64,000 nt of DNA from Mangrovicoccus sp. HB161399 (GTDB lineage Bacteria; Pseudomonadota; Alphaproteobacteria; Rhodobacterales; Rhodobacteraceae), in the NCBI RefSeq assembly GCF_013184745.1, contig NZ_JAATVU010000006.1:1-64000 (forward strand), written 5' to 3'. Positions 34,351 through 44,290 of the stretch are shown piece by piece. Both the position numbers and the translations under genes were made by a program. The notes under the pieces were generated by a model that was not told where the DNA came from, ran no database searches, and saw only the letters and a program-made list of their open reading frames with translations. Numbering within the stretch: position 1 is the first letter of the stretch; the number at the start of each line of letters is the position of its first letter.

Positions 34351-34379
34351 TTTATACGGAGGGTGCCTCCGTTTATCAA
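34351..34379 (-). promoter_or_regulatory. Promoter of the molybdenum hydroxylase operon with TetR-type operator in the spacer
   Basis: On the minus strand TTGATA (34379-34374), a 17-base spacer and TATAAA (34356-34351) form a near-consensus sigma-70 promoter 87 bases before the 2Fe-2S gene. Between and overlapping the boxes lies the inverted repeat ACGGAGG-GTG-CCTCCGT (34356-34372), a likely TetR-family operator. A weaker plus-strand pair TTGGCC (34330-34335)/TATACG (34353-34358), also with 17 bases between, could serve the tetR gene, so one bound repressor would cover both promoters. Confidence 0.7.
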
Positions 34380-34403
34380 GTCCGAAACTTGACGGAAGGA
34401 CAA

Positions 34404-34991
34404 ATGGGGCAGGATACCGCAAGAACCGGGCGCAAGCCGCGGGCCGATGGGCTGAGGAACCGCGAGAAGCTGCTCTCGGCGGCACGCGAGGTATTCTCGG
34501 CGGGCGGGCCGGAGGCCAGCCTGGAGGCGGTGGCCAAGCGCGCCGGCGTCGGCATCGGCACGCTCTACCGGCATTTCCCGACCCGCGAGGCGCTGTTCCA
34601 GGCGGTCTACATGCGCGAAGCCGACCAGATGGTGTCGATGGCCGAAAGCCTCGGCGGGCTGCCGCCGGAAGAGGCGCTCCGGACCTGGATGCGCGGCTTC
34701 ATCGGCATGGTGGCGACCAAGAAGGGGATGCTGTCGGCGCTGGCCCCGGCCCTTGACAGCGACTGCCCGACCTTCGCCGATGCCGCCGATCGGATGCGCG
34801 CCACCGCGGGCCTGCTGCTGGACCGCGGCCGCGAGGAGGGGGTGTTCCGCAGCGACATCAGCCCCGAGGAGATGCTGCGCGTCTTCGTCGGCGTCTGCTA
34901 CACCCGCGACATCGAGGGCTGGCGGGATACCGTGACGCGGATGCTCGACATCTTCATCGACGGCATGACCTGCCTGCCGGACGGCCGCTGA
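34404..34991 (+). CDS. TetR/AcrR family transcriptional regulator
   Basis: A 195-residue repressor. The N-terminal HTH reads KLLSAAREVFSAGG, then VAKRAGVGIGTLYRHFPTREALFQAVY, the canonical TetR signature. The C-terminal ligand domain is of the usual helical kind, with an HTH-distal region of unknown ligand. ATG at 34404 has GGAAGGAC upstream. It is divergent from the molybdenum hydroxylase operon and likely controls it and itself through the inverted repeat at 34356-34372; the inducer may be an aldehyde or aromatic substrate. Confidence 0.9.
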   Translation: MGQDTARTGRKPRADGLRNREKLLSAAREVFSAGGPEASLEAVAKRAGVGIGTLYRHFPTREALFQAVYMREADQMVSMAESLGGLPPEEALRTWMRGFIGMVATKKGMLSALAPALDSDCPTFADAADRMRATAGLLLDRGREEGVFRSDISPEEMLRVFVGVCYTRDIEGWRDTVTRMLDIFIDGMTCLPDGR

Positions 34992-34995
34992 CCCG

Positions 34996-35762
<767 letters not shown>

Positions 35763-35763
<1 letters not shown>

Positions 35764-36599
35764 CAGCGTCCCTCCGCCCAGGCAGGGTCGCGGGCCAGCA
35801 CCTCCAGTCGGCCGCGGGGCTGGTCGAGCCGGGGCAGGGAGTTCAGCAGCCCGCGGGTATAGGGGTGGCGCGCCTCGTGCAGGCGGGCCGCGTCGCAGGT
35901 CTCGACGATCCGCCCGGCATACATGATCAGCACCCGGTCGCAGAATTCCGAGACCAGGTTCAGGTCATGGCTGATGAAGATCAGCCCCATGCCGCGCTCC
36001 CGCACCAGCCCGTCCATGATCGACAGCACAGTCCGCTGCACCGAGACGTCGAGTGCCGAGGTCGGCTCGTCGGCGATCAGGATGCGCGGGTCCGGGATCA
36101 GCATCATCGCGATCATGATCCGCTGGCCCATCCCGCCCGAGACCTCGTGCGGATAGGCCTTCATCACCCGCTCGGGATCGCGGATGTCGACCGCCTCCAG
36201 CATCTCGAGCGCCTTGCGCCTTGCGGCGCGGCGGCTGTCGCGGGCATGCAGAAGGTAGGCCTCCATGATCTGCTCTCCCACGGTCATCACCGGGTTGAGC
36301 GAGAATTTCGGGTCCTGCATGACCATCGAGATCCGCCGACCGCGGACTTTCCGCATCTGCCGTTCCGACAGCGACTGCAGCTCCTCGCCCTCCAGCGCGA
36401 TCCGGTCCGCCCCGACGCGGCCCGGCGGACGGATCAGGCGCAGGATGGCGCGGCCGGTCATCGACTTGCCCGAGCCGCTCTCGCCCACGATGCCCAGCCG
36501 CTCCTGCCCCAGCGAGAAGGAGATGCCGCGCACCGCCTCCACCACGCCCTGGCGGGTGTCGAAGGAGACGCGCAGGTTTTCCACGTCCAGCAGGCTCAT
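35763..36599 (-). CDS. Peptide-type ABC transporter ATP-binding protein (DppD/OppD-like)
   Basis: A 278-residue ATPase: Walker A GESGSGKSM (Met instead of the common Thr/Ser at the end, as often in DppD), Q-loop MVMQDPKFSLNP, signature VSGGMGQRIMIAMML, Walker B ILIADEPTSALD, and the C-terminal peptide-transporter block HPYTRGLLNSLPRLD. ATG at 36599 is inside the end of the permease gene (ATGA overlap at 36596-36599). Confidence 0.9.
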
Positions 36600-37495
36600 T
36601 GCGATCCCCCCGATTTCGGGTCGAGCACGTCCCTGAGCCCGTCGCCCAGCAGGTTGAAGGCCAGCGACACGGTGAAGATGGCCAGGCCCGGCACGGTGGC
36701 GACCCACCAGTGGTCGAGGATGAAGCGGCGGCCCTCGGAGATCATCGCGCCCCATTCGGGCGAGGGCGGCTGCGCGCCGAGCCCGAGGAAACCGAGCCCG
36801 GCGGCGGCGAGGATGATCCCGGCCATGTCGAGCGTGACCCGGACGATCAGCGAGCTGAGGCAGAGCGGCCAGATGTGCCGGGTGATGATCCGGACGGGGC
36901 CCGCGCCCTGCAGGCGGATCGCGCTGATGAAGTCGGAATTGCGGATGGTCAGCGTCTCGGCGCGCGCGAGCCGCGCATAGGGCGGCCAGGCGGTCAGGCT
37001 GATCGCAAGGACCGCGTTCTCTATCCCGGCGCCAAGGGCGGCGACGAAGGCCAGCGCCAGCACCAGCCGCGGGAAGGCGAGGAAGATGTCGGTGATACGC
37101 ATCAGCACCGCGTCCCATAGCCCGCCGGCATAGCCCGCGACCGTGCCCACGAGCAGGCCGACGACGGGCGCGATCAGCGCCACCAGCGTGACGATGTAGA
37201 GCGTGATGCGCGATCCCCAGATCAGCCGGCTGAGGATGTCCCGGCCCAGGCTGTCGGTGCCGAGGATGTGCCCCGGCGTGCCGATCGGCTTCAGCCGCGT
37301 CGCCAGGTCCTGCACATAGGGATCGTGCGGCGCGATCCAGGGGGCCAGGGCGGCGCAGATCACCAGTGCCACCAGGATGCCGAGGCCGAGCATGGCCAGG
37401 GTGTTTTCCCGGAAGGTCAGCCAGCCGGAATAGAGCCGCCCCAGCCTGGCCTGCCGGCGGGAGGCCGGCGCGTCGGAAAGCAGCCATTCCCTCAT
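36596..37495 (-). CDS. Peptide-type ABC transporter permease (DppC-like)
   Basis: A 299-residue inner-membrane protein with the DppC N-terminal cytoplasmic tail and membrane helix, then GTDSLGRDILSRLIWGSRITL, the family signature, and a C-terminal permease domain with the loop ISAIRLQGAGPVRIITRHIWP, cut as SAIRLQGAGP, for ATPase contact. Overlaps on both sides keep subunit ratios fixed. Confidence 0.9.
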   Translation of the reverse strand: MREWLLSDAPASRRQARLGRLYSGWLTFRENTLAMLGLGILVALVICAALAPWIAPHDPYVQDLATRLKPIGTPGHILGTDSLGRDILSRLIWGSRITLYIVTLVALIAPVVGLLVGTVAGYAGGLWDAVLMRITDIFLAFPRLVLALAFVAALGAGIENAVLAISLTAWPPYARLARAETLTIRNSDFISAIRLQGAGPVRIITRHIWPLCLSSLIVRVTLDMAGIILAAAGLGFLGLGAQPPSPEWGAMISEGRRFILDHWWVATVPGLAIFTVSLAFNLLGDGLRDVLDPKSGGSQ

Positions 37496-38547
37496 CGCGC
37501 CCTCGGATCGAAGAACTTGTAGAGCAGGTCGGAGACCATGTTCAGGATGATGAAGATCGTGCCGACGACCACCGTGCCGCCCAGCACCGCGTTCATGTCG
37601 GCCGCCAGCAGCGCGTTGGTGATGTAGAAGCCGATGCCCGGCCAGGAGAAGATGATCTCGGTCAGCACCGATCCTTCCAGCAGGTTGGCGTAGCTCAGCA
37701 CGATCACGGTCAGGAGCTGCACCCGGATGTTGCGGAAGGCATGGACCCAGACCACGCGCCATTCGCTCATGCCCTTGACGCGGGCGGTGGTGATGTATTC
37801 GGCCGAAAGCGCCTCCAGCATGAAGCTGCGGGTCATCCGGCTGATATAGGCCAGCGAGAAATAGCCCAGAAGCGAAGCGGGCAGGATGATGTGGGACAGC
37901 GCGTTGGAGAAGACCGTCCAGTCGCCCGCCAGCGCGGAATCGACCAGGATCATGCCGGTCACCGTCGGCACCAGCCCGTCATAGAACACGTCGAGCCGCC
38001 CCGGCCCGCCGACCCAGCCGAGGATGCCGTAGAAGACCAGCAGCCCGATCAGCCCGAGCCAGAAGATCGGCATCGAGTAGCCCACCAGCGCGACGAGCCG
38101 CGCGATCTGGTCGACCCAGCGGCCGCGGTTGACGGCGGCCAGCACGCCCAGCGGCACGCCGATCAGCACGCCGATCAGCACGCCGAGCGTGGCCAGCTCC
38201 AGCGTTGCCGGAAAGACCCGGGCAATGTCGTCGATCACCGGGCGCGCGGTCAGAAGGCTCATGCCGAAATCGCCCCGGGCGACCTCGCGCAGGTAGTACC
38301 AGAACTGCACCGGCAGCGGCTGGTCGAGCCCCAGCGCGGCGCGCGCATCGGCATAGACCTCCGGAGAGGCGCGCTCTCCGACCACGGCCAGCACCGGGTC
38401 GATCGGCATGACGCGGCCGATGAAGAAGGTGACGAACAGGAGGCCCAGAACCGTCACGGCCAGCGAGCCGATGCCCGCCGCCGCGCGGCCGAGGAAGCCC
38501 GCAAGGGGCGCCGCCGGGCGCCCCCGCCTTGTCGCGGCCTGCGGCAT
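37492..38547 (-). CDS. Peptide-type ABC transporter permease (DppB-like)
   Basis: A 351-residue inner-membrane permease: N-terminal helix LAVTVLGLLFVTFFIGRVMPIDP, the family block GLDQPLPVQFWYYLREVARGDFG and the ATPase loop TTARVKGMSEWRVVWVHAFRN, cut as ARVKGMSEW. Its ATG overlaps the stop of the binding-protein gene as TAATG. Confidence 0.9.
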   Translation of the reverse strand: MPQAATRRGRPAAPLAGFLGRAAAGIGSLAVTVLGLLFVTFFIGRVMPIDPVLAVVGERASPEVYADARAALGLDQPLPVQFWYYLREVARGDFGMSLLTARPVIDDIARVFPATLELATLGVLIGVLIGVPLGVLAAVNRGRWVDQIARLVALVGYSMPIFWLGLIGLLVFYGILGWVGGPGRLDVFYDGLVPTVTGMILVDSALAGDWTVFSNALSHIILPASLLGYFSLAYISRMTRSFMLEALSAEYITTARVKGMSEWRVVWVHAFRNIRVQLLTVIVLSYANLLEGSVLTEIIFSWPGIGFYITNALLAADMNAVLGGTVVVGTIFIILNMVSDLLYKFFDPRAR

Positions 38548-40148
38548 TACTTGGTGACGGGCCAGTAGGCCGCGGCGCTGATCGCGTCGCCCAGGTTCAG
38601 GTTCTGCACGTCGTCCGCGACCGCGGTCTGGCGCTTCTGCTGGAACAGGATGGCGAAGGGCGAGGTCTCGCGGAACTCGGCCTGGATGTCATGGTACATC
38701 TCGACCCGCTTGCCGGTGTCGTTCTCGGTCACGGCGGCATCGACCTTGGCGGTCAGGTCGCCCGGATCCCAGGCATTGCGCCAGGCGAGGATGCCGGTCG
38801 CCCCGGCCGCGTCGGAATTGTCCGGGTTCCAGGCGAAGGTGGAGGCGTTGGTATGCGGGTCGGGATAGTCCGGGCCCCAGGTGCCGACATAGACGTCGAG
38901 CTCGCGCGCGCGGTAGCGGCCGAGGATCTGCGCCGCGGTGCCGACGGTGATGTCCAGTTTGATGCCGACCTGGGCCAGCGCGTTCTGGAAGGTCTGGGCG
39001 ATCTCGATGCGCTCCTGCGCCTCGCGCACTCCGGCCTCGATGGTGAAGCCCTCGGGAACGCCCGCCTCGGCGAGCAGCGCCTTGGCCTTCTCGATGTCCA
39101 GGCTGAACGGGTTCTCCTCGACCGCGCCCTGGAAGGTCAGCGGCAGGAAGTTCTGCTGCACCGCCCACTGGCCCTTGAGGAAGGACGCCTCCATGCCCGC
39201 GTAGTCGATCAGGTACTTCATCGCCTCGCGGACCTGCGGCTTGGCCAGTTCCGGGTTCTTCTGGTTGAAGGACAGGTACATCAGCTGGCCGCCCAGCTCC
39301 TCGTCGATGCGGATGCCCTCCTCGCCCTCGATCCCGGCGATGTCCTCGGGATTGAGATTGCGCGCCACGTCGATGTCGCCGCGTTCCAGCATCAGCCGCT
39401 GGCTGGCGCTTTCCTGAACGTGGCGGATGATGACCCGCTTCATGGCCGGCTCGCCCTGGTAGAAATCCGGGTTCGCGGTCATCGTGACGCTCTCGTTCGG
39501 CTTCCATTCGTTCAGCGCGTAGGCGCCGCCGCCGGCGGAATGGGTCTTCAGCCAGCCATTGCCCATGTCGCCGCCGGTCTCGTGCTCCATCACCAGCTTG
39601 CTGTCGACGATGGCGCCGATCGTGGCGGTCAGGCAGTTCAGCACGAAGGAGGTCGCATAGGGCTTGTCGGTGGTGATCGAGACGGTGTTGCCCTCGCCGA
39701 CGATGGTGTTCGCGACATTCTCGGGGGTGAAGCCGAACTGGGTCAGGATAAAGCTGGGCGTCTTGTTCAGGATGACCGCACGGCGCAGCGAGAACTGCAC
39801 GTCCTCGGCCGTCACCGGGTTGCCCGAGACGAAGGTCAGCCCGTCGCGGATGGTGAAGGTGATGGTCTTGCCGTCTTCCGAGACTTCCCAGCTGTCGGCG
39901 ACCTCGGGCTTGTAGCCCGCTTCCATGTCCATCGGGTCGAGGTTGACGAGCTTCAGGTAGAGGTTGCGGATCACGTCGGAGCCGGAGAATTCGAAGCTCT
40001 CGGCGGGGTCGAGCGAGGTGATGTCGTCGATCCGGTTGGCGATCACCAGCATGTTGGGCGGCGTCTCCGCCATCGCGGCGGGCATGCCGGTGGCCATCAC
40101 GGCCAGTCCGAGTGCGGCACTTGTCATCAGACGGCTGAACGCAGTCAT
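38547..40148 (-). CDS. Peptide-type ABC transporter periplasmic substrate-binding protein (family 5)
   Basis: A 533-residue exported protein. The signal peptide is residues 1-27 (MTAFSRLMTSAALGLAVMA... AMA). The body is an SBP_bac_5 fold with the block TFTIRDGLTFVSGNPVTAEDVQFSLRR and the C-terminal region DVYVGTWGPDYPDPHT, cut as GTWGPDYPDP, typical of dipeptide/oligopeptide binding proteins. A good GAGAGGA ribosome site precedes ATG 40148. It follows the M19 dipeptidase gene in the same direction, which argues that di- or tripeptides are the cargo. Confidence 0.92.
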   Translation of the reverse strand: MTAFSRLMTSAALGLAVMATGMPAAMAETPPNMLVIANRIDDITSLDPAESFEFSGSDVIRNLYLKLVNLDPMDMEAGYKPEVADSWEVSEDGKTITFTIRDGLTFVSGNPVTAEDVQFSLRRAVILNKTPSFILTQFGFTPENVANTIVGEGNTVSITTDKPYATSFVLNCLTATIGAIVDSKLVMEHETGGDMGNGWLKTHSAGGGAYALNEWKPNESVTMTANPDFYQGEPAMKRVIIRHVQESASQRLMLERGDIDVARNLNPEDIAGIEGEEGIRIDEELGGQLMYLSFNQKNPELAKPQVREAMKYLIDYAGMEASFLKGQWAVQQNFLPLTFQGAVEENPFSLDIEKAKALLAEAGVPEGFTIEAGVREAQERIEIAQTFQNALAQVGIKLDITVGTAAQILGRYRARELDVYVGTWGPDYPDPHTNASTFAWNPDNSDAAGATGILAWRNAWDPGDLTAKVDAAVTENDTGKRVEMYHDIQAEFRETSPFAILFQQKRQTAVADDVQNLNLGDAISAAAYWPVTK

Positions 40149-40189
40149 GCGAGATCCTCTCTGTCGGTTCCGGGGGATCGAAGCGCGGG

Positions 40190-41248
40190 TCACGCCCCCC
40201 AGGTTTTTTCCAGCACCCGCAGCCAGTTTCCGCGGCAGAGCTTGTCCACCAGCTCCGCTCCGTATCCGTGGTCCACCATCGCCTGCCGCAGCACCGGCAG
40301 ATCCGCGATGGTGGTCAGCGCCTCCGGCACCACCGCGCCGTCGTAATCCGAGCCGAGCCCGACCCGGTCCTCGCCCAGGATGCCCATCATGTGGTCGAGA
40401 TGGCGCAGGCAGGCCTCCACGGGCACGTCGGCCAGCATCCTGCCGTCCTCGCGCAGGAAGGCGGCGGCGAAGTTCAGCCCGACCATGCCGTCGCTTTCCG
40501 CGATCATCCGCAGCTGGTCGTCGGTCAGGTTGCGGCTGTGCGGGCAGATCGCATGGGCGTTCGAATGGCTCGCGACCAGCGGCGCATCGGAAATCCGCGC
40601 GACATCCGCCACGCCTGCCGCGTTCAGGTGCGACAGGTCGATCATGATCTTCAGCTCGTTGCAGCGCCGGACCAGCCGTTCGCCCGCCTCGGTCAGGCCG
40701 GGCCCGGTATCGGGCGTGGAGGGATAGCGGAACGGCACGCCATGGCCGAAGATCGTCGGGCGGCTCCAGACCGGGCCGAGCGAGCGCAGCCCGCGGGCGT
40801 GGTATTCGTCGAGCTCCGCCAGGTCGGGCCCGATCGCCTCGGCGCCCTCGATATGGAAGATCGCGGCGATCGTGCCGGTCTCCATCGCGGCGCGCAGCTC
40901 CGCCACCGTGCGGCAGATCGCGAGCGCGCCGGAGGCTTCCAGCGCCTCGAGCACGGCAATCTCGTCCTCGGTGGCCTTGCGCGCGGCCTCGAAGGGCACC
41001 GGCGCGGGCAGCGGCATGTCGTAGCTCGCCCGGGTCATCTGGTCGAGCTTCAGCGACGGATCGCTCGGCGAGGCGATCCAGATGGCGAAGAAACCGCCGC
41101 CGAATCCGCCTGCCCGGGCCTTGGGCAGATCGATGGCGCCGCCGCATCCGGCGGCGAAGAGCTCTGCCGCGCGGGACGGGCCGTTGGGCAGCAGCTTGGT
41201 CAGAACGTCATTGTGACCGTCGAAAACGGGGGGGAGGAGAGGCGGCAA
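40190..41248 (-). CDS. Membrane dipeptidase family (M19) zinc peptidase
   Basis: A 352-residue zinc enzyme of the renal-dipeptidase family. Metal-binding motifs seen in order: DGHND (residues 9-13), the Glu in HIEGAEAIG, DLSHLN and SHSNAHAIC, and GSDYDG near the C-terminus. The family hydrolyses dipeptides, including D-amino-acid-containing ones. It is the first gene of the peptide-transporter operon, so imported dipeptides are probably split by it. No signal peptide is visible, so it is cytoplasmic. Upstream 216 bases separate it from the divergent pabB. Confidence 0.9.
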   Translation of the reverse strand: MPPLLPPVFDGHNDVLTKLLPNGPSRAAELFAAGCGGAIDLPKARAGGFGGGFFAIWIASPSDPSLKLDQMTRASYDMPLPAPVPFEAARKATEDEIAVLEALEASGALAICRTVAELRAAMETGTIAAIFHIEGAEAIGPDLAELDEYHARGLRSLGPVWSRPTIFGHGVPFRYPSTPDTGPGLTEAGERLVRRCNELKIMIDLSHLNAAGVADVARISDAPLVASHSNAHAICPHSRNLTDDQLRMIAESDGMVGLNFAAAFLREDGRMLADVPVEACLRHLDHMMGILGEDRVGLGSDYDGAVVPEALTTIADLPVLRQAMVDHGYGAELVDKLCRGNWLRVLEKTWGA

Positions 41249-41464
41249 GGGGGCTCCGTCGGCAATGTCTCCCGGAGGCTAGCAGAGCCGAATCCGGCGG
41301 GGGAAGGGAAATGTTGCTGCAGAAACATGTTGCCGTCGCGGCGCGCCGAAAATCCGGGCAGACCGTGCCCATGACCCTGGGGCAGGCGGGATTCCGGCGG
41401 AATCGGCGGTTTGGCCGCAGGCAGCGTTTGATCCGCGCCCCGTTCCGGCGTAGGAGCCGCTGCC

Positions 41465-42835
41465 ATGAGTGCCGCCCCGACCCTGTCCGACCCGCGCCCC
41501 GCAGGCGCCGCCCCGCTGCCGCTGACCCGCGATCTCGGCGCGGTTTCCGCATGGGAGGCGGCGCGGCGGCTCTGCCGCAGCGACGGCTTCGCCCTGCTCG
41601 ACTCGGGCGGGGATCACGGTCCGCTCGGCCGCTGGAGCTTCATCGGCATCGAGCCTTTCGGCCGGTTCCGGGCCGAGGACGGCCGCGCCTCCTGGAACGG
41701 CTCGGCGCTGGAGGGGGCGCCGCTCGATGCCCTGCGCGCCAAGCTCGCGGAGCACCGGCTGCCGCCGCTGCCGGGGCTGCCCTTTCCGGGCGGGGCCATC
41801 GGCTCCGTCGACTACGAGTTCCGCGGCGAGGCCGGGCGGCTGTCCTTCGGCTTCTACGACCTCGTGCTGGCCTTCGACCGGTTCTCCGGCCGGGCCACCG
41901 CGGTTTCCTCCGGACTCGGCGGGCGCGATCCCGCGGCCCGGCTCGACCGGCTGGAAGCTCTGCTGGCGGCGGAGCCGTCCGTGCCCGGCGCGGCGGAGCT
42001 CGGTCCCTGGGCCTCGGATTTCGACGGCCCGCGCTATGCCGCCGCCGTCGACCGGGTCCGCGCCCATATCCGTGACGGCGACATCTACCAGGCCAATATC
42101 TCGCAGGCCTTCCGCGCGTCCTTCGCGGGCGACCCCTGGGCGCTCTATGCGGCCCTCAGGACCGCAAACCCCGCGCCTTTTGCCGCCTGGCTGAGCGACG
42201 GGGCCCGCACGATCCTCTCGGCCTCGCCCGAGCGCTTCCTGGAACTGCGCCGCGGCAAGGTCGAAGCGCGGCCGATCAAGGGCACGCTGCCGCGCGATCC
42301 CGATCCGCAGAAGGACCGCGCCGCCGCCGAGGCGCTGGCCGCCTCCGAGAAGGATCGCGCCGAGAACGTGATGATCGTCGATCTGATGCGCAACGACCTC
42401 AGCCGCGTATGCCTGCCGGGCTCGGTCGAGGTGCCGGAGTTCTGCACGGTCGAAAGCTACGCCTCGGTGCACCACCTGACCTCCGCCGTCACCGGGCGGC
42501 TTGCCCCCGGCGAAGACGCACTGAGCCTGCTGGCCGCGACCTTCCCGGGCGGCTCGATCACCGGCGCGCCGAAGGAGCGCGCGATGGAGATCATCCGCGA
42601 GATCGAGGCCCGCGACCGCGGCGTCTATTGCGGCGCGATCGGCTATCTGGGCTTCGACGGCGACATGGACCTCAACATCCCGATCCGCACGGTGGCCATT
42701 GCCGGTGGCGAGGCGGTGGTGCAGGCCGGGGGCGGAGTGACGCTCCTGTCCGAGGGAATGTCGGAATATTCCGAGACTCTGGCCAAGGCGGTCCGTATCT
42801 TCGACGCGTTTTCCCCCTTCGCCAAGACGCCATGA
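41465..42835 (+). CDS. pabB: Aminodeoxychorismate synthase component I
   Basis: A 456-residue chorismate-using enzyme. The C-terminal chorismate-binding domain has the PabB-type PIKGTLPR motif, VDLMRNDLSRVC and SITGAPKERAMEIIREIE (cut here as GAPKERAMEII). It aminates chorismate with ammonia delivered by PabA. ATG at 41465 has TAGGAG nine bases upstream. It begins the para-aminobenzoate/folate operon and overlaps pabA by four bases. Confidence 0.92.
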   Translation: MSAAPTLSDPRPAGAAPLPLTRDLGAVSAWEAARRLCRSDGFALLDSGGDHGPLGRWSFIGIEPFGRFRAEDGRASWNGSALEGAPLDALRAKLAEHRLPPLPGLPFPGGAIGSVDYEFRGEAGRLSFGFYDLVLAFDRFSGRATAVSSGLGGRDPAARLDRLEALLAAEPSVPGAAELGPWASDFDGPRYAAAVDRVRAHIRDGDIYQANISQAFRASFAGDPWALYAALRTANPAPFAAWLSDGARTILSASPERFLELRRGKVEARPIKGTLPRDPDPQKDRAAAEALAASEKDRAENVMIVDLMRNDLSRVCLPGSVEVPEFCTVESYASVHHLTSAVTGRLAPGEDALSLLAATFPGGSITGAPKERAMEIIREIEARDRGVYCGAIGYLGFDGDMDLNIPIRTVAIAGGEAVVQAGGGVTLLSEGMSEYSETLAKAVRIFDAFSPFAKTP

Positions 42836-43428
42836 TCCTGATCCTCGACAACCACGACAGCTTCACCCACAACGTCGCGCGCTACTGCGCGGAGCTGGGC
42901 CATGCCGTGGAGGTCGTCCTCAGCGACCGGATCACGCTGGCGGGGATTGCCGCGCTGGCGCCCGAAGCGCTGATCGTCTCGCCGGGTCCGGGCCGGCCCG
43001 AGGATGCCGGGGTGTCGATGGCGGCGATCCGGCATTTCTCCGGGCGGCTGCCGATCCTGGGCGTCTGCCTCGGCCACCAGGCGATCGGCGCGGCCTTCGG
43101 CGGCGCCATCACCCGCGCGGCGGAGCCGATGCACGGCCGCGCCTCGACCGTGATCCATGACGGCACAGGCCCCTTCGCCGGTCTGCCCGGACGCGTCTGC
43201 GTCGGCCGCTACCATTCGCTGATCGTCGCCCCGACGCCCGCGATGGAGACCGAGCTGCGCGTCACCGCACGCTCCGAAGCGGGCGAGGTCATGGCGCTGG
43301 CGCATCGCCGCCATCCGACCTTCGGCATCCAGTTCCACCCCGAATCCGTGCTCTCTGAACATGGCCACCGGATGATCGGAAACGTGCTGGACCTGGCCCG
43401 CGGAGGCGCCGATGCGCTGGTGGGCTGA
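42832..43428 (+). CDS. pabA: Aminodeoxychorismate synthase glutamine amidotransferase component
   Basis: A 198-residue class-I glutamine amidotransferase. The catalytic triad is seen: Cys in GVCLGHQ, then His and Glu in IQFHPESVLS. LIVSPGPGRPEDAG is the oxyanion region. It provides ammonia for PabB. TrpG function cannot be excluded by sequence, but the pabB-pabA-pabC-folBK arrangement settles folate. ATGA overlap with pabB. Confidence 0.92.
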   Translation: MILILDNHDSFTHNVARYCAELGHAVEVVLSDRITLAGIAALAPEALIVSPGPGRPEDAGVSMAAIRHFSGRLPILGVCLGHQAIGAAFGGAITRAAEPMHGRASTVIHDGTGPFAGLPGRVCVGRYHSLIVAPTPAMETELRVTARSEAGEVMALAHRRHPTFGIQFHPESVLSEHGHRMIGNVLDLARGGADALVG

Positions 43429-44290
43429 CGGCCATGTCTCGGGCTCGCCCGAGGCGCCCTTCGACCTGAGCGACCGCGGGCTGCTCTTGGGCGACGCGCT
43501 CTTCGACACGGCGATGGTGCGCGGCGGGCACGTGGTCCGCGGCAGGGCGCATCTCGACCGGCTGGAAGCGGGCTGCGCCACGCTCGGCATGCACTTCGAC
43601 CGCACCCGCGCGGCAGCTGCCTGGGCGGCGGTCTGCGGCGGGCTGGAGGCCGGCTCGGTCCGGCTGACCGTCACCCGCGGTTCCGGCCCGCGCGGCGTCG
43701 CGCCGCCGGCCGATCCGTCCCCGCGGATCTTCGCCTCTTCCGCGCCGGGCCTTCCGGAGCCCTTCGCGCCGGTGCGCCTCGCCACCTCGGCGATCCGCCG
43801 CAACGAGACCTCGCCGACCTCCCGTCTGAAGACCACCGGCTATCTCGATGCCGTGCTCGCCACCCGGGCCGCGCGCGAAGCCGGGGCCGACGAGCCGCTG
43901 TTCCTCAACACGCAGGGCAATGCCGCCTGCACCGGCATCGGCAACCTCTTCGCGCTGATCGGCCGCCGCCTGGTGACGCCGCCGGTCTCCGAGGGCGTGC
44001 TGCCGGGCATCGTCCGCGCCGAAATGCTGGCCATCGCCCCGTCCGCCGGGCTGGTCCCCGAGGAACGCCCGCTGACCCCCGCGCAGCTGCAGGAGGCCGG
44101 CGCGCTCCTCGTCACCAATTCGCTGCGCATCGCCTCGCCGGTTGCCGCCCTCGACGGCCGCGTCCTGCCGCCGCCGCCGTCGGCCGCAACCGCCCTCCTG
44201 CAGGCGCTGCTGCGCGCGCTTGCCAACGAAACCGGCAGCTCCTTCTCCCCGGAGCGCCCCGCCATCCCGTCCCCGGAGGATCTTCCATGA
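43412..44290 (+). CDS. pabC: Aminodeoxychorismate lyase (class IV aminotransferase fold)
   Basis: A 292-residue PLP enzyme of the branched-chain-aminotransferase fold. The N-terminal region RGLLLGDALFDTAMVRGG is typical, the PLP lysine lies in RLKTTGYLDAVLA, and the PLP phosphate region is in ACTGIGNLFAL. It releases pyruvate and p-aminobenzoate from aminodeoxychorismate. Its start lies 17 bases inside pabA. The family also includes D-amino-acid transaminases; context favours PabC. Confidence 0.87.
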   Translation: MRWWADGHVSGSPEAPFDLSDRGLLLGDALFDTAMVRGGHVVRGRAHLDRLEAGCATLGMHFDRTRAAAAWAAVCGGLEAGSVRLTVTRGSGPRGVAPPADPSPRIFASSAPGLPEPFAPVRLATSAIRRNETSPTSRLKTTGYLDAVLATRAAREAGADEPLFLNTQGNAACTGIGNLFALIGRRLVTPPVSEGVLPGIVRAEMLAIAPSAGLVPEERPLTPAQLQEAGALLVTNSLRIASPVAALDGRVLPPPPSAATALLQALLRALANETGSSFSPERPAIPSPEDLP

